From assembly GCF_018327645.1 (NCBI RefSeq), contig NZ_BMAY01000004.1, positions 1-64,000 on the forward strand: a stretch of 64,000 nt of DNA. The letters are read 5' to 3'. The stretch comes from Lactobacillus corticis. GTDB lineage: Bacteria > Bacillota > Bacilli > Lactobacillales > Lactobacillaceae. A program made the translations under genes and the position numbers. This document shows positions 1 through 7,817 of the stretch, one piece after another. Numbering within the stretch: the first letter of the stretch is position 1; every line of letters begins with the position of its first letter. The notes under the pieces are model-generated. The model ran no database searches. It saw only the letters and a list, made by a program, of their open reading frames with translations, and was not told where the DNA came from.

Positions 1-10
1 GTGGTAACAG

Positions 11-52
11 AAAAAGATCCATATAGTATCTAAACTAATACTATACGGATCT
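11..52 (-). terminator. Rho-independent terminator after the micro-ORF
   Basis: Fifteen-base-pair inverted repeat (positions 15-29 and 38-52, one G-U pair) with an 8-base loop. Read on the minus strand it is followed by a run of five T. It lies 17 bases after the stop of the 17-codon ORF at 69-122, so it closes that short transcript. Confidence 0.8.
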
Positions 53-68
53 TCAATTCAAGCTCATA

Positions 69-122
69 TCAACCCTTATCAACAGGATTTGACAAAGAGC
101 CACAATTAGGACAAGTTTCCAT
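69..122 (-). CDS. 17-codon micro-ORF carrying half a zinc ribbon (remnant or tiny protein)
   Basis: The reading frame encodes METCPNCGSLSNPVDKG and stops. CPNCGS is the first knuckle of the N-terminal zinc ribbon found on many Firmicute membrane proteins, such as TcaA-like proteins. The second Cys pair and the membrane helix are missing. An extended -10 (TGGTATAAT) lies upstream, a weak AAAGGGTAGG ribosome site precedes the ATG, and a strong terminator follows 17 bases after the stop. This is either a gene decayed to its first exon-like stub with its control signals intact, or a genuine tiny protein or small RNA. The sequence does not decide between these. It is too short for usual gene callers. 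Confidence 0.4.
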   Translation of the reverse strand: METCPNCGSLSNPVDKG

Positions 123-163
123 AATAATCCCTACCCTTTAAGTATTTTGTGTTACATGCTTTA

Positions 164-172
164 ATTATACCA
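164..172 (-). promoter_or_regulatory. Extended -10 promoter for the micro-ORF transcript
   Basis: Minus strand TGGTATAAT is a perfect extended -10 (TGnTATAAT). It sits just downstream of the terminator of the MMPL gene and about 42 bases upstream of the micro-ORF ATG. No good -35 is visible, which is usual for extended -10 promoters. Confidence 0.6.
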
Positions 173-180
173 TTTATCAC

Positions 181-212
181 AAAAAGACCGCTCTAGCCGA
201 AGCTGAGCGGTC
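181..212 (-). terminator. Terminator of the MMPL exporter operon
   Basis: Eight-base-pair GC-rich stem (186-193 with 205-212), followed on the minus strand by five T. It starts 23 bases after the stop of the MMPL gene. Confidence 0.85.
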
Positions 213-234
213 CAATTTAGCAAAAGTTTAAACT

Positions 235-3200
235 TTATGCTGTTTCTGCACTATGTTTTGGTTTTGATTTGCGCCAAAAGTCAAAATTCAACCCTTCGTA
301 GGTAAGTTTTACCAAGGCTGGCAAGGTAATTGGCAAGAGGAACATCAAAATCAACAAACCGATAATAACGGTGGTTGCGACCTCAATCAAGGTTGGAATG
401 CCAGATGGAATCAAGGCAGCAAAGGTACCGCCCAAGATGATAATCGCAGAAATAACCACGGTCCCAATAATTCCCGCAGCATGCAGAATCGTGCTGCTTG
501 GTGAAGCCTGCGGATCAGCCTTTTGCAATTCACGATATCTCGTCATCAAGAAGATACTGTAGTCAACCCCTAAGGCAATGATCATGATAAAGCTGAAGAA
601 TGGTACATTCCAAGCTAACTTGTCATGACCCAGCATTGGTTTAACCAGCCATTGGTTAATTGACAGTGAGCTGATGTAGGCAATGAGCAAAGTCAGCATG
701 ATGTAAATTGGCTGCAGCAATGATCTGGTTACAAACATCAAGGCAATCCCGATCCCAATAATCATGATGGCTGCCGTTCTGGTAAAGTCACCGCTAGCCG
801 TTTGCCGAGTGTCTTGGATATGTGAGCTTTGACCGCCGGCTGCCACTTGAGCATTGGCCAGTTTGGTACCCTTGAAGCTCTTCTTGGCAATCTGCGTCAA
901 GTTTTGTGCTTGATTAGTTGCCTTATTGCCAGATGGATCTGACTTAAAGACGACCATGATGTAGGCACTCTTCTTGTCTGGACTCAGGTAGGTCTTAATT
1001 GACTGCTTAATTTGCTTGTCCTTCAAGGCTGACTTCGGAATGTAGAAGGTCTCAGCAGCGGCTGACTTTTGCAAGCCCTTCAAGTAACTGCCACCCTGCT
1101 TTAAACCAGTTGAAGCAGTTCCTAGACCCTTGGTAATCTTCTTGTTGCCGCTAGCAAGCTTGCCAGCTCCAGATGATAACTTGTCTGATCCACTGGTTAG
1201 CTGCTTAGCGCCGCTGGTTAATTGGCTTTCACCTGATTGCAGGCTGCCGATTCCTGAATTCAAGCTGCCTAAACCGCTGTACAAGGAGTTAGCACCAGTG
1301 TACAGTTGGCCGGCACCAGAAGCACCTTCTTTAGCAGCAGATTGCACTTGTTCCAAACCAGAATCCAGCTTGTTCAAGGCAGTAACGGCTCCTGGCAAGG
1401 CCACGTTTGAAGCACTGGCTAATTCTTGAACCGAACTCTTGAGCGTCTTAACTTGACTTAACAAGCCACTCAAAGTGCTTGCCTGACCGCTGATTCCTTT
1501 TAGCGAAGTGCCTAAAGACTTGTCGGCATCGCCAGCTGCTTCAATGTTTTGACCGATGCTTTGCAAACTTGAAGTCAAGCTACTAGTCAAGCTTGCAGTT
1601 TGACTAGTAACTTTGCTTTCAACTGATGATAAGACTGAATTCAAAGCAGCATCCATCGCTGCAATTTGGGCATCGTTCAGGCCAGCTTTTTTAGCAGCAG
1701 CATTATATTCTGCTAACATGGCTGCTTTATCGCTATCGGACAGAGAAGTTGAACCCGCGCTGGACAAGCTGGACTTAAGCGTCTCTAAAGTATTCCCAGC
1801 AGCAGATAATTGCGTGCCAATGGTTTGGGCTTGGCTAGCAACATTGCTCAAATTAGTCGTTAATTGACTGACATCAACTGAACTGTTGCTGCCCAAAGCT
1901 GAATTCAATTCCTGAATGCCGGAATTGATTTTTGGCAAGGCTGCCTGTAATTGTTGAATTTGGCTTTGACTTGAACTGGATAGTTGCGCTGACAATTGCT
2001 GACTCAAGCTGTTTAACCCAGCATAGAGAGTGTAAGTGCCCGCTCTTAAGCTGCCAGCCCCGCTGTAAAGTCGGCTAGAGCCAGAAGCTAGGCGGTCAGT
2101 CCCAGAAGCCAATTCTTCCGAGCCGCTTTCCAATTGACTTGAGCCAGAGGATAGCGTTTGCGCCCCGGTCTTCAGACGAACCGCACCGGCAGTAATCTTG
2201 TTGGAACCAGCTTCTAGCTTGTCCAAACCGCTTACTACTTGGTTAACGCCGCTATTAACCGTCTTCATTTGGTTATTCACATAAAGTTGATTGATCTTTT
2301 CACCATATGGACGAGTTACGCCGGCAGCAAAGTCGACGTTCTGCAGCTTGCTATATTTGCCAATTAATTCATCCAGCAGCTTCATGTAGGTTTCATTATC
2401 CATCTTGTGCTTAGACTGGATGTAAATATAGGTTGGTTCGGCCATCCCCTTCGAGAAGTGCTTTTGAATCAGCAGCAAACCTTTTTTAGAAGGAGTAGAA
2501 TCAGAAATTTCGGCAGCGTCGTCGTAATTTAGCTTATTTTGGTACATCATGGTAAACGGAACTGCGATAACTGCCGTTAAGACCAAGGCTAAAAAGGCAT
2601 GCTTTAAGCTTCCACGGGCAATGCCATGCCACAATTTGCTTTCCGTTTCACCCGAGAATTCTTTTACCGGCCAGAACATCTTGCGTCCCAAAACTGCCAT
2701 AAAGAATGGGTTTAAGGTTAATAAGACAATTAACAAGACCGCAACCCCAACGGCAACTCCCGTTGCTGATTGGTAAATTGAGAACTTAGCCAAACCTAAG
2801 GCACTAAACCCAATCAAAATTGAGGAGCCGGAATAAAGAATGGTCTTACCGGCGACACGGAGGGCGTTTCGTTCAGCCTCTTTGACGGTCATCCCTTTAC
2901 CCAAGTTTTCTTTAAACTTGTCATAAAGCAGAATGTTGTAGTCCGTCCCGATCCCAAACAAGACGATAATCATAAAGACTTGCGTAAAGTTAGAGAATGG
3001 GAAGTTAGCCGTTTGCACCAGGTTGGTCACAATTGAGAAGGAAACGAGGAATGAAACCCCCACCGTCAATAGCGAGATCAAAGGCACAATTGGTGAACGG
3101 AAGACGATTACCAATACGATAAAGATAAAGACTACCGTAATCAATTCGGTCTTCTTTATTCCTTCTTGGATTGAACTGGAGAAGTCGTCGGTTAAGATAT

Positions 3201-3687
3201 CCGCACCCGTGACATAGGTCCGCACGCCACTGGTCTTGGCTGCTTTAGATAGCTGTTTATTAATGTGCTCAATCGTCCCATGGTTCTTGGACACATTTAA
3301 TTGCACGAGCCAAGTAGTACCATCATCTGACTTTAACAGCTTTTTGGAGGCAGCATTATCATTAGGAGCTTGCATGCTCTTGATGCCATACTTGGACTTA
3401 TTTGCCTTCAACTCAGCGACGGTGTTGTCAATTGCTTCCTTGTCTGCGGCAGTTAGTTTGCCATGTTCTTTATTAAAAACAATCCCAATTTCATGGGTGT
3501 TTTTCTTGGTCTTAGTCCATCTAGCTTCTAGGTGGTTAGCCACTTCAGACTGGACTGAGCTAGGCAAGCTAATTGTTGAGTGTGCCCGCGTTAAGGCTGA
3601 AACGTTGGGCAACGCAACAACAGAGATCACCAAGATCACGATCCAAGCCAAAAGCGAGAATACGTGATTCTTTAAGAACTTCTGCAC
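235..3687 (-). CDS. MMPL/RND-family membrane exporter with large repeat-containing ectodomain
   Basis: An 1150-residue RND-superfamily protein of the MMPL type (YdfJ-like), expected to export lipids, drugs or other amphipaths using the proton gradient. It has one N-terminal helix, a first ectodomain, a cluster of five to six helices near residues 180-345, a very long extracellular segment (about 395-920), and a second helix cluster from about 960 to the end. The ectodomain carries many seven-residue repeats of the type LxSGxxx near residues 490-560 and 790-860. They flank a Gln/Ser-rich predicted coiled coil, as in YhgE/Pip-type proteins. The start is GTG behind GGGAGG. It lies 15 bp after the TetR gene, so the two form an operon. 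The substrate is unknown. Confidence 0.85.
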   Translation of the reverse strand: MQKFLKNHVFSLLAWIVILVISVVALPNVSALTRAHSTISLPSSVQSEVANHLEARWTKTKKNTHEIGIVFNKEHGKLTAADKEAIDNTVAELKANKSKYGIKSMQAPNDNAASKKLLKSDDGTTWLVQLNVSKNHGTIEHINKQLSKAAKTSGVRTYVTGADILTDDFSSSIQEGIKKTELITVVFIFIVLVIVFRSPIVPLISLLTVGVSFLVSFSIVTNLVQTANFPFSNFTQVFMIIVLFGIGTDYNILLYDKFKENLGKGMTVKEAERNALRVAGKTILYSGSSILIGFSALGLAKFSIYQSATGVAVGVAVLLIVLLTLNPFFMAVLGRKMFWPVKEFSGETESKLWHGIARGSLKHAFLALVLTAVIAVPFTMMYQNKLNYDDAAEISDSTPSKKGLLLIQKHFSKGMAEPTYIYIQSKHKMDNETYMKLLDELIGKYSKLQNVDFAAGVTRPYGEKINQLYVNNQMKTVNSGVNQVVSGLDKLEAGSNKITAGAVRLKTGAQTLSSGSSQLESGSEELASGTDRLASGSSRLYSGAGSLRAGTYTLYAGLNSLSQQLSAQLSSSSQSQIQQLQAALPKINSGIQELNSALGSNSSVDVSQLTTNLSNVASQAQTIGTQLSAAGNTLETLKSSLSSAGSTSLSDSDKAAMLAEYNAAAKKAGLNDAQIAAMDAALNSVLSSVESKVTSQTASLTSSLTSSLQSIGQNIEAAGDADKSLGTSLKGISGQASTLSGLLSQVKTLKSSVQELASASNVALPGAVTALNKLDSGLEQVQSAAKEGASGAGQLYTGANSLYSGLGSLNSGIGSLQSGESQLTSGAKQLTSGSDKLSSGAGKLASGNKKITKGLGTASTGLKQGGSYLKGLQKSAAAETFYIPKSALKDKQIKQSIKTYLSPDKKSAYIMVVFKSDPSGNKATNQAQNLTQIAKKSFKGTKLANAQVAAGGQSSHIQDTRQTASGDFTRTAAIMIIGIGIALMFVTRSLLQPIYIMLTLLIAYISSLSINQWLVKPMLGHDKLAWNVPFFSFIMIIALGVDYSIFLMTRYRELQKADPQASPSSTILHAAGIIGTVVISAIIILGGTFAALIPSGIPTLIEVATTVIIGLLILMFLLPITLPALVKLTYEGLNFDFWRKSKPKHSAETA

Positions 3688-3702
3688 TTTTCTTTTCCTC
3701 CC

Positions 3703-4263
3703 TTATGCTTCCGATAAATCTGGCCGTACCAGGCGCAAGATCATTTGGTGGTAGTCATGCCTTGCTTTTTGAGCATCTTGATCAGTGAAAAAAGCTGATC
3801 GGTCTAAAAAGACATATCCTAAAACCGCCCCGATGACAACATGAATCGAGATCGCTTGACCTTGACGCAAATTAAGTTTTTCAGCTAAATCTAGGATACT
3901 TTGGATGCCCTGACTGATTTCATCACTGGTTGAATACTCATTCAAGTGGAATAAAATCGCCGACAAAGCATTATCTGCCAACAAAAAATCTCGCGTCAGA
4001 TCCGCAAATTTTAGCAATGCCTCTTCTCCTGACATTCCTACCAATTCGCCGGTCAATTGCTGGCGCAGCCGTTTTATTTCCCGTGCTGCTACCAAAGACA
4101 ACATCTCTTTTCGCCCGCGCACGTAGTGGTAGAGCGATTGTGAACGGATATCCAACTTTTTTGCCAAACTTGGCAAAGTCGTGTCTTCTAATCCTTTTTC
4201 ATTGATGAGTTCAACAGCAGCATCAAGAATCTTATCTAAATCCAGGGTTCGTTTCTTTACCAT
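3703..4263 (-). CDS. TetR/AcrR-family transcriptional regulator
   Basis: A 186-residue one-component repressor with an N-terminal TetR helix-turn-helix (about residues 8-52, including the typical LDIRSQSLYHYVRGRKEML stretch). The all-helical C-terminal half should bind a ligand. It is the first gene of the operon, and the exporter follows 15 bp later, an arrangement typical of local autoregulation. Two 15-bp palindromes, one upstream of and one within the promoter, are the obvious operators. The inducer is unknown, but it may be a substrate of the neighbouring exporter. Confidence 0.9.
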   Translation of the reverse strand: MVKKRTLDLDKILDAAVELINEKGLEDTTLPSLAKKLDIRSQSLYHYVRGRKEMLSLVAAREIKRLRQQLTGELVGMSGEEALLKFADLTRDFLLADNALSAILFHLNEYSTSDEISQGIQSILDLAEKLNLRQGQAISIHVVIGAVLGYVFLDRSAFFTDQDAQKARHDYHQMILRLVRPDLSEA

Positions 4264-4292
4264 TTCTTTGCCCCTTTTCTAGTACAGAGGAT

Positions 4293-4336
4293 AATATACC
4301 ACTACAATTTGAAGAAAACAATCTACAAAATGTAGA
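4293..4336 (-). promoter_or_regulatory. Promoter with two TetR operator palindromes 21 bp apart
   Basis: On the minus strand, -35 TTGTTT (4316-4321) and -10 TATATT (4293-4298) are separated by 17 bp. Two related 15-bp palindromes flank and overlap them: 4322-4336 (TCTACATTTTGTAGA) directly upstream of the -35, and 4301-4315 (TCTTCAAATTGTAGT) filling the spacer. Their centres are 21 bp apart, two helical turns, which suits two repressor dimers on the same DNA face. Operator function is inferred. Confidence 0.7.
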
Positions 4337-4354
4337 AAAATACAGTTTAATGTA

Positions 4355-4392
4355 AATAAAAGCCTTTTCATACGCTGAAAAGGCTTTTATTT
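4355..4392. terminator. Bidirectional terminator after the beta-lactamase-like gene
   Basis: Sixteen-base-pair stem with AAAAGCCTTTTCA arms and a 5-base loop. It is AT-rich on both flanks. It lies 30 bases after the stop of the gene at 4423-5349. Confidence 0.8.
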
Positions 4393-4422
4393 TATATCTA
4401 TATGTATATAGAATATTAAGTT

Positions 4423-5349
4423 CTATTGAAAGAGCTTATTGACACTAGCTCCTAGACTGCTTCCAGGGTTGCCATTTTCAGTCCAAAAGCTAACCACATA
4501 AGTTTGTTTGCTGCCGCGCACCAGGGCACAGGCAGCTTGACTATCACCCATGGCATAAACCGTCCCCTTCAAATGCTTACGCAAACTAGGTTTGTTTTTA
4601 GCCGTCGCCATCGCCGTTAAGACTTGCTGGGCTTGAGTCGTCCCGATCCCTTTGCCATGGTAGAAACTAGCCATGGTATTGGCCAAATCTTGGGCAGTTG
4701 ACTTGCCGGCGTAGCCACTAGTCAAGACGGTATGCTTGGCTCCAAGCTTTTTGGCAATGCGTTCGACATTCTTTTTGCCCATTTTTCTTAATAGCGCATT
4801 AGCTGCTGATTTGCTGCCTTTTAGCATCGCCTGGCGCAAATATTGCACCCCATACATAATCCCGGTCTGTACTAATTTGTCACCCTTGACCTTGTCGCTG
4901 GCCGTAATCTTGATGGCGGTCTGAGAACTCAATTTGCCAGTCTTCTCTTGTTCATACAAAGTAGCCAATAAATAGATCTGCACGACCCGACCAACATTGT
5001 GACTTATGCTGCTGGTATAGACGTTAGCAAACTTATTGCCGCCACCATTAACTACATAAACTTGGTAGCTTTCATTATCTCCCATGGCCGTCTTAAGTGC
5101 TTTGGCATACTTTTGATCGCTTCCACTAGCTACTTTAACCTGGATTTTAGTGCTTTTAGGCGTTTGGGGCTCACTGCTTGAAGATGCTGAGTTCTTGCTG
5201 GTTTTACTGGAAGTCGATGGTTTGACTAACTTAGTCGTTTGACCACTAACATTGATGGGTGATGTATCGATTCTTTTTAAATTAGCTGAATAGAGAACAA
5301 AAGCAAAAAAAGTCGCTATCGCAGCTCCTAAAAAGATATGGTTTTTCAT
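4423..5349 (-). CDS. Membrane-anchored beta-lactamase-fold (serine hydrolase-like) protein lacking catalytic residues
   Basis: 308 residues: an N-terminal membrane anchor (about 4-23), a Ser/Thr-rich linker (about 40-68), then a domain resembling the class A beta-lactamase-like family (PF13354 type). The fold cues are the helix after the nucleophile (IYLLATLYEQEKTGKL), the lid-helix pattern, and a T-x-x-D-L segment. Where active members have S-x-x-K, this protein reads R-V-V-Q (121-124). The SDN triad reads SKS (179-181), and the KTG strand reads GDS. Hydrolase activity is therefore unlikely. A structural or ligand-binding role at the cell surface is more plausible. It lies 14 bp after corA and is probably cotranscribed with it. 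Confidence 0.65.
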   Translation of the reverse strand: MKNHIFLGAAIATFFAFVLYSANLKRIDTSPINVSGQTTKLVKPSTSSKTSKNSASSSSEPQTPKSTKIQVKVASGSDQKYAKALKTAMGDNESYQVYVVNGGGNKFANVYTSSISHNVGRVVQIYLLATLYEQEKTGKLSSQTAIKITASDKVKGDKLVQTGIMYGVQYLRQAMLKGSKSAANALLRKMGKKNVERIAKKLGAKHTVLTSGYAGKSTAQDLANTMASFYHGKGIGTTQAQQVLTAMATAKNKPSLRKHLKGTVYAMGDSQAACALVRGSKQTYVVSFWTENGNPGSSLGASVNKLFQ

Positions 5350-5363
5350 AGTTGCTACCTACC

Positions 5364-6281
5364 CTAGAAAAAATGATTCTTTTTCATCAAAAATACTAGC
5401 CATACCATCAAGACAACCATCAAGATAATGATGACGACCCAGTCAAGCGAATTATTGGCAATGGGAAGCTTGACGTTCATGCCGTAAAAGCCGGTCAAAA
5501 TTGTTGGAATGGTCAACACCAAAGACCACACGGTTAAGAACTTCATCGTGTCGTTCAGGTTATTGTTCATCATGTTATTAGAAGTGGTGGACAAGGTTTG
5601 GGTCACCTGGCGCGAAATCTGCACCATTTCAGATGACTGGTTGGATTCAATCAGCGCATCATCCAGGCGTTCAGTTGCCGACTTGGAAAACTCTAGTTTA
5701 GAATGCTTTAATCCATTAAGCATCATCAAGTCAGTCTGAATAGAACTGGACAAATAAACTAAACTTTTTTCAATGTTGGATAGTTCAGCCAAATCCTTGT
5801 TATCAATATCATCTGATAATTTGGTGTCTAAAATATTGCGTTCAACATCTAGCTGCGTAACGGCCCGCTGAAAGTATTGCGAAGCATATAACAAAAAGGA
5901 CATCACCAAAGTAGTTACATCCTCTGCTTCACTCAGGCGATCCCGCATCTTTTCATCGTTAAACTCATCAAAAACGTAACTAGTTGATTCGGTATGAAAA
6001 GTAAAAACGTCGTTGCCGATTACTAAGAAAGTAATTGGGTGAGCCGTAAAGTGCTTGATCGAACTGGTGGGCCAGATGGGGACATCATAAACCAGCAAAT
6101 GACTGTGAGTATGCTGGTCATAATCGTAGTGGGGACGCTCGTGCCGGTCACTTACATAGGAGATGATGTCTGGCGTAAAGTTGAATTCGTCTTGCAGGCG
6201 ATTGCTGTCTTCTTCACTTAAATTACTGACATCAAACCACCGGTAACTAGTTTCAACTGGAAAATGCTGTTGTCTGATCAA
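5364..6281 (-). CDS. corA: CorA-family magnesium (divalent cation) channel
   Basis: A 305-residue protein with a large acidic/helical cytoplasmic N-terminal region and two C-terminal transmembrane helices. The family signature GMN follows the first helix (FYGMNV, near residue 268). The C-terminus is short and basic, ending KKNHFF. CorA pentamers let Mg2+ into the cell and are gated by internal Mg2+. The start is a TTG codon behind GAGAGGAAC. The downstream beta-lactamase-like gene follows after 14 bp. Another 2-TM CorA-type cation transporter specificity (Co, Zn) cannot be excluded. Confidence 0.85.
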   Translation of the reverse strand: MIRQQHFPVETSYRWFDVSNLSEEDSNRLQDEFNFTPDIISYVSDRHERPHYDYDQHTHSHLLVYDVPIWPTSSIKHFTAHPITFLVIGNDVFTFHTESTSYVFDEFNDEKMRDRLSEAEDVTTLVMSFLLYASQYFQRAVTQLDVERNILDTKLSDDIDNKDLAELSNIEKSLVYLSSSIQTDLMMLNGLKHSKLEFSKSATERLDDALIESNQSSEMVQISRQVTQTLSTTSNNMMNNNLNDTMKFLTVWSLVLTIPTILTGFYGMNVKLPIANNSLDWVVIIILMVVLMVWLVFLMKKNHFF

Positions 6282-6429
6282 GTTCCTCTCACCTCAATTT
6301 CGTTTGCAAAATACCAAACTATTCAATTTCATACTTAATTATCGTAACATTTTTTAGCCTGCATTTGCGCCTAAAAACGGCGATCTTGCAACTTTCTTTG
6401 CTTATTTGCAGCTTGCCTTATTAAGCCAA

Positions 6430-6455
6430 GAAAAAAAGACCCACAAGTGGGTCTT
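6430..6455 (-). terminator. Terminator of the ugp operon
   Basis: Perfect 9-bp stem AAGACCCAC/GTGGGTCTT with a 2-3 base loop. On the minus strand it is followed by a run of T. It starts 14 bases after the stop of ugpB. Confidence 0.9.
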
Positions 6456-6468
6456 CTTACTAATAAAT

Positions 6469-7764
6469 TTATTGCTTCCAAGCAGCATCAAATTTAGTCT
6501 TGCCATTAGTAATTTGTGTATTTACATTTTGCTTCTTTTGCGCAGCCGTCAAAATGTTTTGCATAATGGTGCTCAATTGTGAGTAAGTTGCGTTAGCATT
6601 CTTGGTTACTGGCAAAGTGTACATGTTCTTGGTTGCGTCCTTCAAAATCTTTGGCGTCTTCATATCTGAATTGTCAGTGTAGGCCTTAGAGTTCAAAACG
6701 CTAGTGTTTACTGGAACATAACCAGTTGCATTAGCCCAAGTTAATTGGCTCTTCTTTGAAGTCAAGAACTTGATGTACTTGAAGGCAGCAGCTCTTTGCA
6801 TGCTTGAGGCTTGCTTAAACATGTAAATGTCAGTACCTTGACTCATGGTGTACTTGCCAGGACGGGCAGCTACGCCGTAAGTGAACTTCTTGCCAACGCC
6901 TTGCTTAACGAAGCCTTCACCAGCTGAAGTGCCGATAAACATTGCAACCTTTTGGTTAGCAAATGGACCTGAAAGGTAGTTGTCTGAACCAGCAATTCTG
7001 AAGTAGCCAGCCTTCATGCCATCAGCGTAGTAGTTGATAACTTTCTTAGAAGTTGCACCACTAAAGTTGATGTTCTTAGTGAAGTTAACGCCTTCGTTCT
7101 TCATGCCTAAAACGTAGTAGTTTGATAATGAGTCAAAACCAGCACCAACAACCTTGCCCTTGCTCTTCTTGTAGATCGTTTCAGCGGCAGTCTTAAGTTC
7201 GGCCATGGTCTTTGGAACCTTAACTCCGTACTTATCAAGCAAAGTCTTGTTGTAAGTCAAAGTTTCAATTGACTTGTTAAACGGAATACCATATTGGGTT
7301 CCCTTGATCTTAGCACCATCAAGCAAAGTTGAGCTGATGCCAGAAGCTGAAGCTGAGCCCCAACCAACATTCTTGTTGTTGATGTATGGCTTCAAGTCAA
7401 CTAACAGGTTGTTTTCAGCTGCGTTGTAAAGCCAACCTGGGTAGGCTTGGGTAATTGTTGGCAGGTTCTTTGGTGATTGCAAAGTTGAGTTAATCTTTGA
7501 TTGCAAGTCAGGGTATGAACCTTGGTTTTCCAACTTAACCGTAACCTTTGGATTGGCCTTTTCAAATTCAGCCGTCAACTTCTTCAAAGTGCTTTGTTGC
7601 ACGCCAGTCATTCCGTGCCAGAAAACAATCGTGGTCTTCTTGGTAATCTTCGATGGAATCTTGGCATCTGAAGATGAACTTGATGAATTTGAGTTAGAGC
7701 AGGCCCCTAAAATTAAGGCCGCACCAGCAATAGCGATGGTGGCTAACTTTTTTCCGAACTTCAT
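6469..7764 (-). CDS. ugpB: Extracellular solute-binding lipoprotein, probably glycerol-3-phosphate (UgpB-like)
   Basis: 431 residues: a signal peptide with lipobox LGAC (Cys near residue 22), a Ser/Asn linker, then a family-1 ABC solute-binding protein. It is anchored outside the cell and feeds substrate to the two permeases. The start is ATG at 7764 behind GGAGGACTC, 14 codons inside a longer open frame. It is the last gene of a five-gene cluster with ATPase, two permeases and a metallohydrolase. The glycerol-3-phosphate assignment rests on family resemblance and the cluster; a sugar or oligosaccharide substrate is the alternative. Confidence 0.8.
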   Translation of the reverse strand: MKFGKKLATIAIAGAALILGACSNSNSSSSSSDAKIPSKITKKTTIVFWHGMTGVQQSTLKKLTAEFEKANPKVTVKLENQGSYPDLQSKINSTLQSPKNLPTITQAYPGWLYNAAENNLLVDLKPYINNKNVGWGSASASGISSTLLDGAKIKGTQYGIPFNKSIETLTYNKTLLDKYGVKVPKTMAELKTAAETIYKKSKGKVVGAGFDSLSNYYVLGMKNEGVNFTKNINFSGATSKKVINYYADGMKAGYFRIAGSDNYLSGPFANQKVAMFIGTSAGEGFVKQGVGKKFTYGVAARPGKYTMSQGTDIYMFKQASSMQRAAAFKYIKFLTSKKSQLTWANATGYVPVNTSVLNSKAYTDNSDMKTPKILKDATKNMYTLPVTKNANATYSQLSTIMQNILTAAQKKQNVNTQITNGKTKFDAAWKQ

Positions 7765-7817
7765 GTAATTGAGTCCTCCAAAAAATACACAATAAAATAA
7801 ACACAAACTTTTGATAT

